A stretch of 64,000 bases of DNA, taken from positions 4,672,234 through 4,736,233 of the forward strand of contig JANAVB010044017.1 of the NCBI GenBank assembly GCA_029216955.1. The letters are read 5' to 3'. Source of the DNA: Iris pallida (taxonomy: Eukaryota; Streptophyta; Magnoliopsida; Asparagales; Iridaceae). The position numbers and the translations under genes are program-made. Below, in pieces: positions 26,370-37,800 of the stretch (its first letter is position 1; each line of letters opens with the position of its first letter). The notes beneath the pieces were generated by a model that worked only from the letters and a program-made list of their open reading frames with translations, searched no databases and had not been told where the DNA came from.

Positions 26370-26602
26370 GGTTTAGGCCGCCAAATAATTTTCATTTCCG
26401 CTGAGATTATTTTGGACGGTCTCAAAATTTATTTGGAACGAAAAATATTAATAGTCCCAAATAAGAGATCCATTTTCCAATCTGTCACTAATAAAATTGT
26501 TTTTTGTTATAAAAAAAATATAGCAGTCCCATATAATAATCTTTTAAGACGTTTAAAACTAGCGTTCCTAAAAGTATAGTCCCAAAAGCCAACTTTTGTG
26601 TA
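26370..26602 (-). repeat. Right terminal and subterminal repeats of the CACTA-like element
   Basis: The terminus (minus strand CACTACACAAAAG) is at 26602. Inward lie gggactat, tgggactgc, cggtctcaaaa and similar words at intervals of 20-50 bp in both orientations. Confidence 0.55.
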
Positions 26603-28080
26603 GTGTAGCGTATTGTTAGCTTCCATCCATGGCGCCACTCACCATGCTTGTTTAATTTTACATCCTCATAATCATATAACTATATAATATACAAATTTTG
26701 TTAGTGCACATTTATATTATCAACACTAATAATGAAAATTTATTTAAACTAAGTTTACATGTCCAGAAAATACCATTCTTGAGATGTGAGACTCTTGCTG
26801 ATGGATAATAGCATGTATAGCTGGTCCACCAGATATGCAATCGTTGCTTTGAGCTGCCATCTATAAAACGATAGTTGTCAAAACAACATTACAAGACTTT
26901 TTGGTTCTTGTTAGGATTTTTGGTTAGGGTAAGGTTTAGTGTTAGGGTTTTGGTTTCGGTTAGGGTTTGGGTTTGGTTTTTTTTTTATTTTTTTTATTTT
27001 CTTACAATTTATACTTTTTTTGGGTTTTAAGTATATATATTTCAGTCTTTTTAATCTATTTTTTCGGTTTTATATTACTTATAACATTTTTTTCTCTTTT
27101 TTGCTTTTTTATTACTTTTTTTTTAAATTCTATTTTTTTCTAATAATTTGTTATTTTATTTTCATTTTTTATCTTTTTTATGTTTTTCTAATTTCGTTTT
27201 GAAAGAATTTTGTTTTTCTTTCTACAAAGTTTAGAATTTTTTTCCCAATTTAGTTTTGAATAATTTGTGCTTTTTTCTATTTTTATTTTTTTCCATTTAT
27301 GTTTAGGTTTTTGATTTATTATTTAGGCTTTTAGAAATTTTAAGCATACAATAAATTACAATAAAATGTACTTAATTTAACATTATTATCTAATTTAACA
27401 TGCAAATCAAATATTTCAAAAAAATACAGAATTTAGCAATCATATTAAACATAAAAAAATCCTATACAAAAATACCTTTTCCTTCTCCTCTCTCTCTCTC
27501 TCTCTCCTGCCTTCTTCTTCTTCTTCTTCTTCTTCTTCTTTTCACCCGCTGTAAAATATTGACTCCCCAACAACATATATATTTCCATAGACGAATAGGC
27601 TTAATGCCAACAACCACCAACCCCAACCCCCTCCCACATTCAATTCCATTATAATTCATCCAACGTCCATACCTAATCGGTTAAGTGGGTTTTACGCACT
27701 TTTAAAGGGCGTAAGTTGCAAAAAAAGCCCTTTAAAAGGGCGTATATTTGCGTTTCCCGCCTTTTCCTTAACCCCTCCCTTAATAATATGAGGAAGAAAA
27801 AATTTAAAAAAATTGATACATGCCTTATAAAAGGGCGTATATTGCTTGAGAGTTGCTTTTACACCTTTAAAAGGGTGTAAATTTAAAATATGATTTTTAT
27901 TTTATTTTCAGATAAAATTAGTGTTTACACCATTTTCTCTGGCCAGTTGGGGCTCTATTTGAAAATTTACTAAACTTCGTGTCTTTTATGTGGTTCTTTA
28001 GAACTTGAATGCTTCCTTTGAAATTTTATGCCATAATAATAAATTATGTGGTTTTCTTCATCTAGGTTTTCACCTTAAAT
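26603..28080. other. Low-complexity spacer with T-rich and telomere-like sequence
   Basis: 26905-26975 has degenerate telomere-like words (gttaggg, gggttt) and runs into a T-rich tract to about 27310. A (CT)n then (CTT)n microsatellite lies at 27484-27541. No gene found; open frames here are low-complexity (poly-Phe on plus, poly-Arg on minus). Confidence 0.6.
27690..27900. repeat. Cluster of TTTAAAAGGGCGTA palindromic words
   Basis: Four to five copies or near-copies of TTTTAAAGGGCGTAA, AAAAGGGCGTATAT and AAAAGGGTGTAAA, plus the inverted word GCCCTTTAAAAGGGC at about 27729-27743. Looks like the subterminal part of a DNA transposon, but no terminus was identified. Confidence 0.5.
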
Positions 28081-28082
28081 CT

Positions 28083-28288
28083 TTTGTACACAAAAATACA
28101 TCAAAACAACGACAGAAATATCCGTTGCTATCCATCAAAATCATAATGTCGCAAACAAAAATCGGTCGCTAAGACATCTGCGCATAAAGGGACTACGAAG
28201 GATCATCTACAAAATTATAGCTATGGAACAGCAGCACAAAAGTTAATCTCTAACTCCGCGATGGACAACGGTACATAGCGATGGATTA
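28083..28288. mobile_element. CACTA-like subterminal fragment, left of the 5-kb LTR
   Basis: Repeated words of the type ccgttgctatcc, cggtcgctaa and agcgatgga in both orientations, typical of subterminal repeats of one CACTA group (nCGACGGA/TCCGTCGCTAAA). The same words reappear at 33264-33480. No clean CACTA terminus is visible. Confidence 0.45.
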
Positions 28289-28924
28289 TGTCACGCCCCG
28301 CTCCCAAATATGGTGAGCCGGGTATGCAACATCATCTCCAGGATACGCACCCTATGAATACTTTGTACCCGTAACTGCAATTGTCGCCTGTAAAAATACC
28401 AGAATGGAAAATACAAGTAATAGCTATGCACATTTATTTCCACAAACTATAGCTATTATACATATAACTGTTTCTACGAGTACATTTTACACGTCTTTAC
28501 ATCAAAATACTTATTTACATACTTCGACAGCTACAATATGATATCTGCCGTCATGAAGTTCTCATGATAGTTTACTCCCTGATTTCGTCCTCATTATAAA
28601 GAGGCAATATTTCTACAGAGCCTTCGTCTTCCCTAGTAAACAATAATAGGTCGTCAGAACGACAGCAAGTCCTCGGTCAATAACGGTTAAAGAAAATGGA
28701 AATATGATAAGGTATGAAATGAAATGATTTATAACGAAATTTAGGAAAGTAAGTTTTTACATTCATGCTTTATAAATTGAATTTCCTAATACGATTGTCC
28801 TCTTTGTCTAACATAGTAACTCAGACAAGCATATTTGACTACCATGAACAAGAACTAGTCTTTCCTAAATGAAATGCAATTTGGAGAACAACTCTTTGAA
28901 TATCCACCTAACTAGTTTTCCGAC

Positions 28925-29190
28925 AACAATTCCGTATACCAGGGATCAGGCTGTGACTTGGTGGCACAGTGCTTAGAATCCGGTCCTGCCTCCCTTGGGA
29001 TTAAATAAGCTAAGTATCCCTTGGACTTAGAAAAATTCACATATTTGATGTTGCCGTCGAAATAGGTGTAAAGATCTGATGGCACGGGGTTTAATCCGAC
29101 CCTGCCTCCCTTGGACAAATAGTAAATTGTAACTTGGTGGCACGATTATTAAAATCCGGCCCTGCCACCCTGGGCATTAAGTGAGCTAAG
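28925..29190. repeat. Three diverged tandem units inside the solo LTR
   Basis: Units start near 28950, 29075 and 29130 and share tggtggcac, aatccg(g/a)ccctgcc and cccttgg. They are unlike the flanking sequence and have no coding role. Confidence 0.6.
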
Positions 29191-29582
29191 CCTCACATAC
29201 TCGATTCGTATGGCCCTACGAATGAGTTTACATACTGATCAGCTTTTGGTTATAATTATGTTGCGGAACTATTTAAGTGATATTCGGGTTGTTCTCCCCC
29301 GCCCAATGCATTCTAACCCACAATTGTAAATTGTTCAATTTCTAGTTTAAACTTTCACATAGTAGATAGTATCTCATAGTAATTGTTTCTTGATTAAATT
29401 GATTAAAATGTTGAGAGTCTGTTGCTAATTGAAGTGGCAACGAAAGTTTTAGGGTTAGGAGTATTATCAATATTTTCGAAACTCTCTAAATTTTGCTAAC
29501 TCCCGAAATTATTGAAAATTTTGGCAGAGTCTCCTTTGTATTTGTTGACTCCGAAAATTTTATAATAGATAAAATATAATAA

Positions 29583-29700
29583 TTGGGCACGCCGACCCCT
29601 TCGGTGGAGCAACCCTCGACACCGGTACCACGCAATTTATATATCCTCGGGTACGTCGACTCCTTCGGTGGAGAAACTTTCAACACCGAAACTCACGCAA
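29583..29700. repeat. Two tandem units with ccttcggtggag core
   Basis: Two units of about 60 bp share gg(c/t)acg(c/t)cgac, ccttcggtggag, caacaccg and cacgcaatt. No known function. Confidence 0.6.
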
Positions 29701-30307
29701 TTATTATATATGTAGTTAAATTTAAAGTTTTCTTACCTTAGCAAAACAAATAGACAATCAAGCAATTTATTTTGGTTTTTCCTTTCAAAAAATTATCCAA
29801 AACGAAATGGTTAGTAACACAATAATACCAAGGTATAAATTTTCAAACATAATCACATACTAAGTAATTTTGTATACTTGTGATATTGGCTAAATTAAAT
29901 CTAAGAGTTCAACTTTAACTCACACTTGCTATATAACATAATTTAGCTTCTTGAAAATGCCAAAGAAGTTTTAAAATTGAGAATTAGTAAGTGCAGGGTT
30001 ACCCTAACATATATGTACCCATAAATAGCCATTTTAACTAAATAGTTGTGTCAAAACATGTCAATTTGGTATATTTATTTAATACGGACATAATTGAAGC
30101 GTTATGTTAAATTGACAACTTATTGATCTTACACATTCAGGATTAACCCGAAAATACACATATCATACTAAGGAATGTAAGTTCCATGTATAGATTTAAT
30201 AATGAAATAAAAATTGTGTATAGGTTGTGTCCGCAAGTGGTGCTAAGATTTACAAATGTCCACAATAATATAAATTCGTGGGTTGTGTCCACGTATTGTG
30301 TCAAGGT

Positions 30308-30339
30308 GTATATATATATATATATATATATATTTTTTT

Positions 30340-30430
<91 letters not shown>

Positions 30431-30509
30431 TGTTCTCATGCATATATATATAATTCATGGGTTGTATCCACACAATTTCTTACATATATATATATATATT
30501 TTTTTTTCT

Positions 30510-30552
<43 letters not shown>

Positions 30553-30565
30553 TATATATATATTG
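30308..30565. repeat. (TA)n microsatellite cluster, left
   Basis: Several long (TA)n runs broken by short T-runs and unique spacers such as ggtgttctcatgc. Tyr/Ile-repeat reading frames here are artefacts of the repeat. Such tracts can extrude cruciforms and are assembly-error-prone. Confidence 0.9.
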
Positions 30566-30686
30566 GAAACACTAGAATTTATTGAGACTAAACAGGAAAC
30601 AGCAAAACATCACACACATAATTCGAATTTCCACGAAATTCGAATTTTAAAAGGGAAAACTTAAAAAGGAAAAAAGGAAAAAAAGG

Positions 30687-32262
30687 ACACGAGCGGGAGG
30701 CCTGAGGGAACGCTCGGTCCACTTGGGAGCGGGGCCCGAGGCGACCGAGCCAGCGCGCTTCCCGGGGTGACGCCTGGCCCGATGCGCACGCTGGAGGGCG
30801 CACACCTCGAGGCCAGCCAGCGCGGGAGGGGGGGTAGAGACTCCGGAGGTGGATCACGGCGAGGGCCGCCGGACGGGAGCGCTCGGCTGGGAGGGGCGGG
30901 CACGGCCTCGCGGGATGGAGCGGAGGGCGGAGAGGGAAGGCCACGAGTAGGAGGCGAAACGCAGGAGGGGGCGGCCCGAAGCGGTCGGCGCGGCGGACGG
31001 GGGCTCCGGCCGACCTGAGGAAGCGAGTGGGCTTCTGAGAGGAGGGCCTCTGCTGGAAGGGGAGGCCGACGCAGCGGAGAGGGAGATGGCAGGCGGCAGG
31101 GGGGCCTCTGTCGGGCAGGGGACCACCGCGGCTGCTGCGGCTTGCGTCGGCGAGGGGGGCTACGGGGCCGACCCTGGCGGAGGAGACGGATGGGAAAACC
31201 CCGACGGGCGAGGGGGAGCGAATCGCCGGGAGGAGAACGGAGGGTGGGGGATCCGGCCAACCTGAAGAAAGGAGCGTCGGGCGAGGGTCTCAGGCGGCGA
31301 CCTAGCAGTAGGGGTGTGACCCCCACTACGACGCATAAGTGAGACCGGCTCCTCCGGGGATGGAGGATGGCCAGTGGGCCGCGACCGCCTAGGCAGGGAC
31401 GAAGATCCAGTACCATCGCAGGGTGGAGGGGTCTTGCCAGTAGGCCCCCGCCGGAGAGGAGGGAGTCGGGGCTGAGCGGGCGACAGGAGGGGGAAGGTAG
31501 CCCAAGGGAGGCGCGGAAGAGCGGAACTCCGGGATGACGTCCGCGCCTGAAGCGGGGGGAGGCGGAACTAAGGCGGTGGGGAGGCCTTCATCCGAGGCAG
31601 GGAGAGGGGCTGGAGGGGGAGGCGTCAGGAGGAAGGCGGCTGACTGGGCGGGGGACTCCTCGGCCGGAGGAGCTGCAGGACCCGGACCCGACGGAGGATC
31701 CGAAGGGTTTGAAGGGGTCGAACCCGGCGGAGCGGGGCTGGGCTCCGGAGCCGCGGGGGCGCCGAGCGCCGAGGGAGGGGGAGGCATCGAGACGAGCACA
31801 GCCTGAGGCCCGAAGGACCAGCTCAGGAAGGGGGAAGCGGTGGGTGGAGCCGCAGCCGACTGAGAGGGCGGCACAACGGGAGGGATGGCGGCAGGGAGGC
31901 GTTGCGGACCGGAAGCAGGCCACGCAGCGTGCAAGACACCAATGGGGGCTAGCGGAGGGCCGAGGAGGGATGGTGCCGGTGACGGCCACAGGAGCCGAGC
32001 GCGGCGATGCCTCTGACGCCGGGGACGGTGGCTGCGCCGAAGAGGGAAAAGGAAGGGGGATGGTCCCACGCACGTCGGGCAAACGCCTCCTCGCGGGAGG
32101 GGCGCCCGGAGGAAACCCAGCCAACCATAAGGACAGAAGGGGCCGGGGAAGAAAGGAGACACCCAGTGGGGGGGTGGCGGCCGAGGGCGGCCGGCCACCC
32201 ACCGGGGCCGAGGGGGTTATACTCAGGGAGCGGGAACGCTCTATCCTGAGGAATCGAAGTCC
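30687..32262. other. GC-rich island of unknown origin between (TA)n arrays
   Basis: About 1.6 kb of very GC-rich, CpG-rich sequence stands between AT arrays. Open frames overlap on both strands (for example 251 codons at 30661-31416 and 269 at 31389-32198, minus; 250 at 31709-32461, plus), all rich in Pro, Arg, Ala and Gly, as any GC-rich stop-poor DNA would give. On the minus strand the downstream flank has AATAAA at about 30583-30588, so a transcribed minus-strand unit ending near 30565 is possible. A hairpin lies at its right edge. No domain is recognised. Confidence 0.55.
32222..32253. other. Imperfect hairpin at the edge of the GC-rich island
   Basis: ctcagg-gagcg and cgctc-(tat)-cctgag form two stacked stems around a ggaa loop. 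It could be a transposon end structure or a terminator-like fold. It does not match a Helitron end because no CTRR follows at the usual distance. Confidence 0.4.
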
Positions 32263-32271
32263 ACATGTTTT

Positions 32272-32272
<1 letters not shown>

Positions 32273-32337
<65 letters not shown>
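32273..32337. repeat. (TA)n microsatellite, right
   Basis: About 32 TA units uninterrupted, immediately right of the GC-rich island. Together with 30308-30565 it brackets the island. Confidence 0.95.
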
Positions 32338-32340
<3 letters not shown>

Positions 32341-32794
32341 AAAAAATTTGATTCGAAGTGTCCATCCATTCCGTGTCCTACATATTGTGTCCAATTTATA
32401 CATGCATACATTAATTTGTGTCGATAAGTGTGTTGTGTCCATAAGTGTATTGTATCCCTAAGTGTGTTATGTCAATTTATTTGGATTGGCCCTGAATTTC
32501 ATAATTTCAGAAAATAAAGCTAAATGGTATTGGTTCATGACAAATATGCTATCAAATACAAAAATTTCAAAGGAAAAGAGGGGGGACTTGCCTTTGTTGA
32601 TGAAGACCTAAGTGTTCTTCCAACTCTCCCCTAACATAACCCAAATCAAAGATTTAAATTATATATACACACATTCATATACAATTAAACCTAATTTTGA
32701 CCTAGGTTTTGAAATTGAAAGAGAAGGAGGTGGAAATGGGGGTTCTACCTAGGCTTTGAGGAAGTGAAGGAGGATAAGAATGAGGTGGTACTGG

Positions 32795-32907
32795 AGGGGC
32801 ATGGCCGGCGGGCGGCGGTGGCCGGCGCCGGCACCGGCGGCATCATCAGCTGCAGCAGTAGCAATAGCAGTGCAGCAGCAGCAGCAAGGAGCAGTAGCAG
32901 CAGTTAG
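32795..32907. repeat. CGG/GGC-rich and (GCA)n compound microsatellite
   Basis: A ggcggc/ccggcg stretch passes into gcagcagca runs within the 5-kb LTR. The 63-codon frame over it is Ala/Gln-rich and not a convincing gene. Confidence 0.7.
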
Positions 32908-33263
32908 AGGGAATGAGAGAGGGTGGCGTGTGGAGGAAGTAAAGAGGAATGGAGAGAATGAGAAAAAATAAAGGAAGAAGGTGTTTAGGTGTCACATGAA
33001 GGGGGTTCCTCTCATGCACCCTAGCCATGTGGCAAGGCAAGTGCCACCTAGTCTAGGAATGTGACACCTATCCCCCCCATAGGTTGCCACATGTCCCTAT
33101 GAGGTGGCACACTCCCTAAATAAATTTATGAAATTTGCTTAGGCCAAAATGCAAAGTTTGTATAAAAGTGTAAATGAAACTTTATTATTATTATATTACC
33201 ATTTGTTATTTATATTATTATTAGGAATTTGATTAGGGCATAACATATTTTAGGGACATCACA

Positions 33264-33480
33264 TTCCATCACTGAAGGGGTAATTGTGTATTAGATACAT
33301 AATTTATCAACAGCGGGTTATCACGTCGTTATTCCATCGTCAATTGGATCATTTGTGTGTCTCACACATGATTCAACCCTAGTGACAGATTACGATGTCA
33401 CTACTCCGTCGCTTATCCATCGCTAAAGGGATAAATTCATGTTTTGCATAAACGGCTATTTTTTATGTACTAAGATGCAC
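33264..33480. mobile_element. CACTA-like subterminal fragment, right of the 5-kb LTR
   Basis: Words such as ccatcactgaagggg, ccatcgtcaatt, ctccgtcgcttatcc and atcgctaaaggga repeat here and correspond to those at 28083-28288. The two pieces are read as one element interrupted by the LTR. Confidence 0.45.
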
Positions 33481-33689
33481 AACAATCACAACAGAAAGAT
33501 TATAAGAATATAGTTAAATATAGAGTAAATCACAATAATCAGGACAAAATGTAGTACAAAGTAAATACATCCACATTACATAGATACAATGATTAAGTCT
33601 AATAAAATTATCGTACTAATCAAGTCTCGGACGAATATAGAAAAATTTAGGGTCCTTCTCCTAGCGATGACACAATACTGGTATATGGC

Positions 33690-33996
33690 TAGTATAACTT
33701 AGTCAGATCTGGTTTAACTGGAAAATTATTTTGGCATTTAATCGTTGTGCATGGAGAATATTTCCTATCCATGGATTTGTTTTTGTTGGAATAAGTCCAA
33801 AATCAAGTAGATTGTGTCTTGGTAAATGAAATCTATATAAGAGTCCATTATCATTATTTCCACAGTTTTGTTCCTTGGTTTTGATGATTGCATTTTGATT
33901 GTTGTTTTATATGAATGTTATTATCATTCGCTTTCATCGTTTTCTGCATTTAGTTTCAGGATTCTAAGAGAAAGATAAAAAAAGGTAGAAGAAGCG
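33690..33996 (+). repeat. Old LTR relic A, left part (interrupted by copia)
   Basis: Contains tagattgtgtcttgg followed by a similar 200-bp context, matching 41330-41570. The match resumes after the copia element at 39689. The start of this LTR is not clear. Confidence 0.5.
33992..33996. repeat. Target-site duplication AAGCG (mate at 39689-39693)
   Basis: The five bases before the left copia LTR are repeated exactly after the right LTR. Confidence 0.92.
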
Positions 33997-34787
33997 TGTT
34001 GGAGTGGGTGGGGTTCCCAACCTATGTGGAGAAGATCCCGGAGTGCGACGAGCGCCGTCCGATGTCGGAGAAGCTCGGGAGTAGTTGTTGCTGCTGCTGC
34101 TGCCCCAAAGGGGGTTCTGGACCAAGTCTGCCGAGTTCGGGCCGAACTCGGTCCCAGGCCGAGTTCTGGCCGAACTCGGTCTGGCCGTTCCAGGGTTTGG
34201 CCATCCAGTGCTGGTTGCCCCACACAGAGTTCTGGCCGAACTCTGTGTGTCGGGGGGCTGAAGCGGATTTTAGGATGAGTTTTCATCATTGGATCTAATC
34301 CAACGGTCCAGGTTGGTTGCGGGATTAGGGAGATATATTGAGTTTTCTCAACCCTAACTCATTATTGCATTGGACAACACAAGTTTGAGAGAGAAGGAGG
34401 CAAGAGTGCCATTGCAACTTCAGAGAAGAAGACGGAGGATTGAAGGTCGTTTTCGAAGGAGATCGTGTTTCGGGTAATCTCTACTCGTCGTTCTCGTTCT
34501 TCGTAGCCTTGTGATCATTGTTCTTGTCTCTAAGTGTTGTGGGGATCCGATTTGGATCGGGAGGAGTTTGTAGAGGGTGTAATTCTTCTATTCTATTAGT
34601 GGAGGCTTCTCAGGGTTGGACTCCGATCGTCCCGTGGTTTTTTCCCGCAAGGGTTTCCACGTCAAAAATTCTCTGTATCTGCGTGGTTGTTTTTGTGTGC
34701 TTGTTTTTGGGTTCGTGCGTTGTTTGCTCGGTCCTCTCGTAGGTACTCTCCGGTTTGGGGAAAGGTTTCCGCGCTTTTTTCCCAACA
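33997..34787 (+). repeat. 5' LTR of the copia element
   Basis: Begins TGTTGGAGTGGG and ends CCCAACA. The U3 part contains a short GCT microsatellite (34087-34103) and three palindromes built on ttc(t/g)ggccgaa. Reading frames in it recur in the other LTR and are not genes. Confidence 0.95.
34131..34249 (+). promoter_or_regulatory. Three related palindromes in U3
   Basis: Inverted repeats at 34131-34151, 34159-34179 and 34221-34249 share the centre TTC(T/G)GGCCGAA. The last has 12-bp perfect arms (cacacagagttc) around tggcc. They could be dimeric protein-binding sites or form hairpins. All three are kept in the 3' LTR at +4900. Confidence 0.6.
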
Positions 34788-34790
34788 GAG

Positions 34791-34802
34791 TGGTATCAGA
34801 GC
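34791..34802 (+). promoter_or_regulatory. tRNA-iMet primer-binding site
   Basis: TGGTATCAGAGC, exact match to the common plant site, three bases after the 5' LTR end. Confidence 0.95.
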
Positions 34803-34851
34803 TTTGGGTTCAAAGGGTGTCAAGAGTTGACAGAGGAACCAGAGAGGAGAG

Positions 34852-37800
34852 ATGGACGCGAAGCCGGTGCGCATGGTGAACCTTAATGGCACAAACTATC
34901 ATTATTGGCGGAGCAAGATGAAGGATTTGCTATTTGTCAAGAAGCTGCATCTACCTGTGTTTGCAACCGAGAGGCCCAGTGATAAATCCGAGGAGGACTG
35001 GAAGTTCGAGCACATACAGGTGTATGGGTACATACGGCAGTTTGTTGATGAGAACGTGTACAACCACGTTGCCAATATTGAGCACGCGAAGACGTTGTGG
35101 GATAAGCTGGAATCCTTGTATGCGAAGAAGACCGGGGTAAACAAGTTGTTCCTGATCCGAACGATGATGGGTCTGCGGTACAAGGATGGGGCGTCTATTA
35201 CGGATCACTTGAGTGATTTCCAGGGCGTGGTTGACCAGCTATCTTCTATGGGAGTCAAGTTCGACGACGAAGTTCAGGGACTGTGGCTGCTGTGTACCTT
35301 GCCAGACTCGTGGGAGACCGTACGAGTATCTATGATCGCTTCTGCTCCAGAGGGCGTGGTCAGTCTGGAGTTTGCCAAGAGCGGGGTGTTGAATGAAGAG
35401 ATGCGGAGACGTTCTCAGGGCACTTCATCCACATCCCACCACTCAGAGGCACTTGTTTCAGAGAGCCACGGAAGGGGCAAAAGCAGGGGTCCAGGTAGTG
35501 GCAGAGACAAGAGCAGGGGGAAGTCCAAGGGTCGGTACGAGGACTCAGAGTGTTATCATTACGGTAAGAAGGGCCATATCAAGCGGAACTGTTTCGCTTG
35601 GAAGAAGGAGAAGAAGGGCGACAAGGGGAAGCAAGAAGAGAACACTACAGCGGCGGCCTCGGTACATGGAGGCGATGTGATCGTCGTAGGTGATGAGGTC
35701 ATTACTAACCTCGCCTGCGATGATAATTCTTGGCTGGTGGACTCAGGGGCTTCAGCACATGTATCTCACAATAGGGCACTGTTTGCCACTTACACGACAG
35801 GCGACTGTGGCGTGTTGAAGATGGGCAACGGAGATGTGTCGAAGGCGGTTGCCATTGGAGATATGCATTTGAGAACGAAGACGGGTGCGGTTCTTGTTCT
35901 CAAGGATGTTCGTCATGTCCCTGATATCCGTTTCAACCTGGTGTCGGTTGGAAGGTTGGATGACGAGGGATTCTTCAGTCTCTTCGGGAATAGTCAGTGG
36001 AAGCTTTCCAGAGGTTCGATGGTGATTGCCAGAGGAAGCAAGAAGTCCGGTCTCTACTATATGGAGGGGAGCGCAGAGGGGGCACAGGAGGTGAACGCAG
36101 TCAGTGACGCGTCTACCGAGTTGTGGCACAGGCGGCTTGGCCATATCAGCGAGAAGGGGATGAGCTACTTGGTGAACAGGAAAGTGATTCCGGGGCTCAA
36201 GTCTACAAAGTTGGAGAAATGCACGCACTGTTTGGCTGGGAAGCAAAATAGGGTGTCTTTCCAAAGTCACCCAAGTTCGAGGAAGCCGGCGTTGCTCGAG
36301 TTGATTCACTCGGATGTCTGCGGTCCTATGAAGGTAAAATCTCTTGGTGGTGCTTCTTACTTTGTGACTTTTATTGATGACTATTCCAGGAAGGTTTGGG
36401 TCTATGCCTTAAAGACCAAGGATCAGGTGCTGCCTACTTTCAAGGAGTTTCAGGCCTCCGTTGAAAGGGAGACGGGCAATAAGTTGTTGTGTGTTCGGTC
36501 CGACAATGGCGGCGAATACATCGGTCCCTTTGATGCGTATTGCAGAGAGCAAGGGATACGACACCAGAAGACTCTGCCAAAGACACCTCAGCTCAATGGT
36601 GTAGCGGAGCGCATGAACAGGACACTGATGGAGAGGGTGCGGTATTTGCTGTCAGAAGCAAACTTGCCGGGCAGTTATTGGGGTGAGGCTCTTCTCACAG
36701 CTGCTTATATTATTAATTTGTCTCCTAGTGCTCCTTTGCAGGGTGATGTGCCTGATAAAGTATGGTACGGCAAAGAGCCGTCATACAATCACCTGCGGGC
36801 GTTTGGTTGTAAAGCCTTCGTGCATGTACCGAAGGACGAGAGGACCAAACTTGAGCCGAAGACGAGGCGATGCGTCTTTGTCGGCTACGGTCGGGATGAG
36901 TTTGGCAATAGACTCTACGACCCAGTGGAAGGAAAGCTCTACAGAAACAGGGACGTGGTGTTCGTCGAAGATCAGACCATGACCAACACTCAGGATTCCG
37001 AGACGCCTTCTGAGGCTGAGGAATTGCCTGAGTTATAGTCATTTCGCTTCGAGCAGTTTCCAGAGGACATCGCAGAGAATCCAGTTGTGGGGGAGCCGGT
37101 ACATGGAGTTGCTCCCAACCTTGATCATCAGCCTGCTGATGGTGGTCAGGGTGTCCCTCAGGAGGATGAGCATGCCGGAGAGGTAGTTCCTGAAGGGGAG
37201 GAGGCTGTCGGTATACAGCCAGCACCAGTGGCTCTACTGAAAAGGAGCAACAGGGATCGTCGACCATCTACGAGATACTCGCCGGATGAGTATGTGCTAC
37301 TGACTGACGGGGGAGAGCCCGAAAGTTTTGCAGAGGCTATGGAAGACGAACACAGGCAGGAGTGGATGGTGGCTATGCAGGAGGAGATGAGTTCCTTGCA
37401 CACCAATTCCACTTATGATCTGGTACGATTGCCAAAGGGCAAGAAGGCTTTGAAGAATCGATGGGTGTTCAGAGTGAAGCAGACGGATGATGCTACTCGC
37501 CCTCGATATAAAGCGAGGCTGGTAGTCAAGGGCTACGGTCAGCGGAAAGGCGTGGATTATGATGAAATCTTTTCGTCTGTCGTCAAGCATTCGTCTATTC
37601 GGGTGGTGCTAGCATTAGCAGCCAGTTTCGACTTGAAGGTCGAGCAGATGGACGTGAAGACGGCGTTCCTCCACGGTGATCTTGAGAAGGAGTTGTACAT
37701 GGAGCAGCCGGAGGGATTCTGTGAGAAGGGCAAGTCACATTTGGTCTGCCGGTTGAGGAAGAGCTTGTATGGTCTGAAGCAGGCTCCGAGGCAGTGGTAC

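Larger units (their letters stand above)
17960..26602 (-). mobile_element. CACTA (En/Spm-like) DNA transposon, non-autonomous or decayed
   Basis: The right end read on the minus strand starts CACTACACAAAAGTTGGC, the typical CACTA terminus. Inside it lie dispersed words such as GGGACT, GGACGGTC and agtccca in both orientations. A matching set (gggacgga, ccgtccta, ccgtccca) lies at 17990-18370, and GTTGGCT at about 17966 may be a decayed left terminus. Subterminal repeats of this kind bind the transposase. The interior is about 8 kb, AT-rich, without a recognisable transposase. Left border and 3-bp duplication are not certain. Confidence 0.5.
28289..33263 (-). mobile_element. Solo long LTR (about 5 kb), Ty3/gypsy type, with internal insertion
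   Basis: Starts TGTCACGCCCCGC and ends TTAGGGACATCACA on the plus strand, so both ends fit TG...CA. CACTA-like sequence flanks both sides. No gag, pol or primer site lies within, so a solo LTR is the best reading. Orientation is inferred from resemblance to the minus-strand LTR at 108-4470. The flanking five bases (GATTA and TTCCA) do not match; recombination between different copies or later change would explain this. The central GC-rich island and TA arrays may be later additions. Confidence 0.55.

Noticed and set aside
26905..26975. Interstitial telomere
   Set aside because: Only degenerate gttaggg/gggttt words with no regular seven-base period; more likely simple sequence.
30186..30664. 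Tyr/Ile-repeat frames of about 130 codons
   Set aside because: Direct translation of (TA)n repeats.
32222..32253. Helitron 3' end
   Set aside because: A hairpin is present but no CTRR follows at the right distance and no TC start was found.
30588..32442. Overlapping Pro/Arg/Gly/Ala-rich frames as genes
   Set aside because: Several frames on both strands are open at once, as expected from GC content; none has a recognisable domain. Kept only as a GC-rich island.
33996..34298. 100-codon plus frame repeated at 38896-39198
   Set aside because: Lies in the two copia LTRs; the Cys run comes from a GCT microsatellite.
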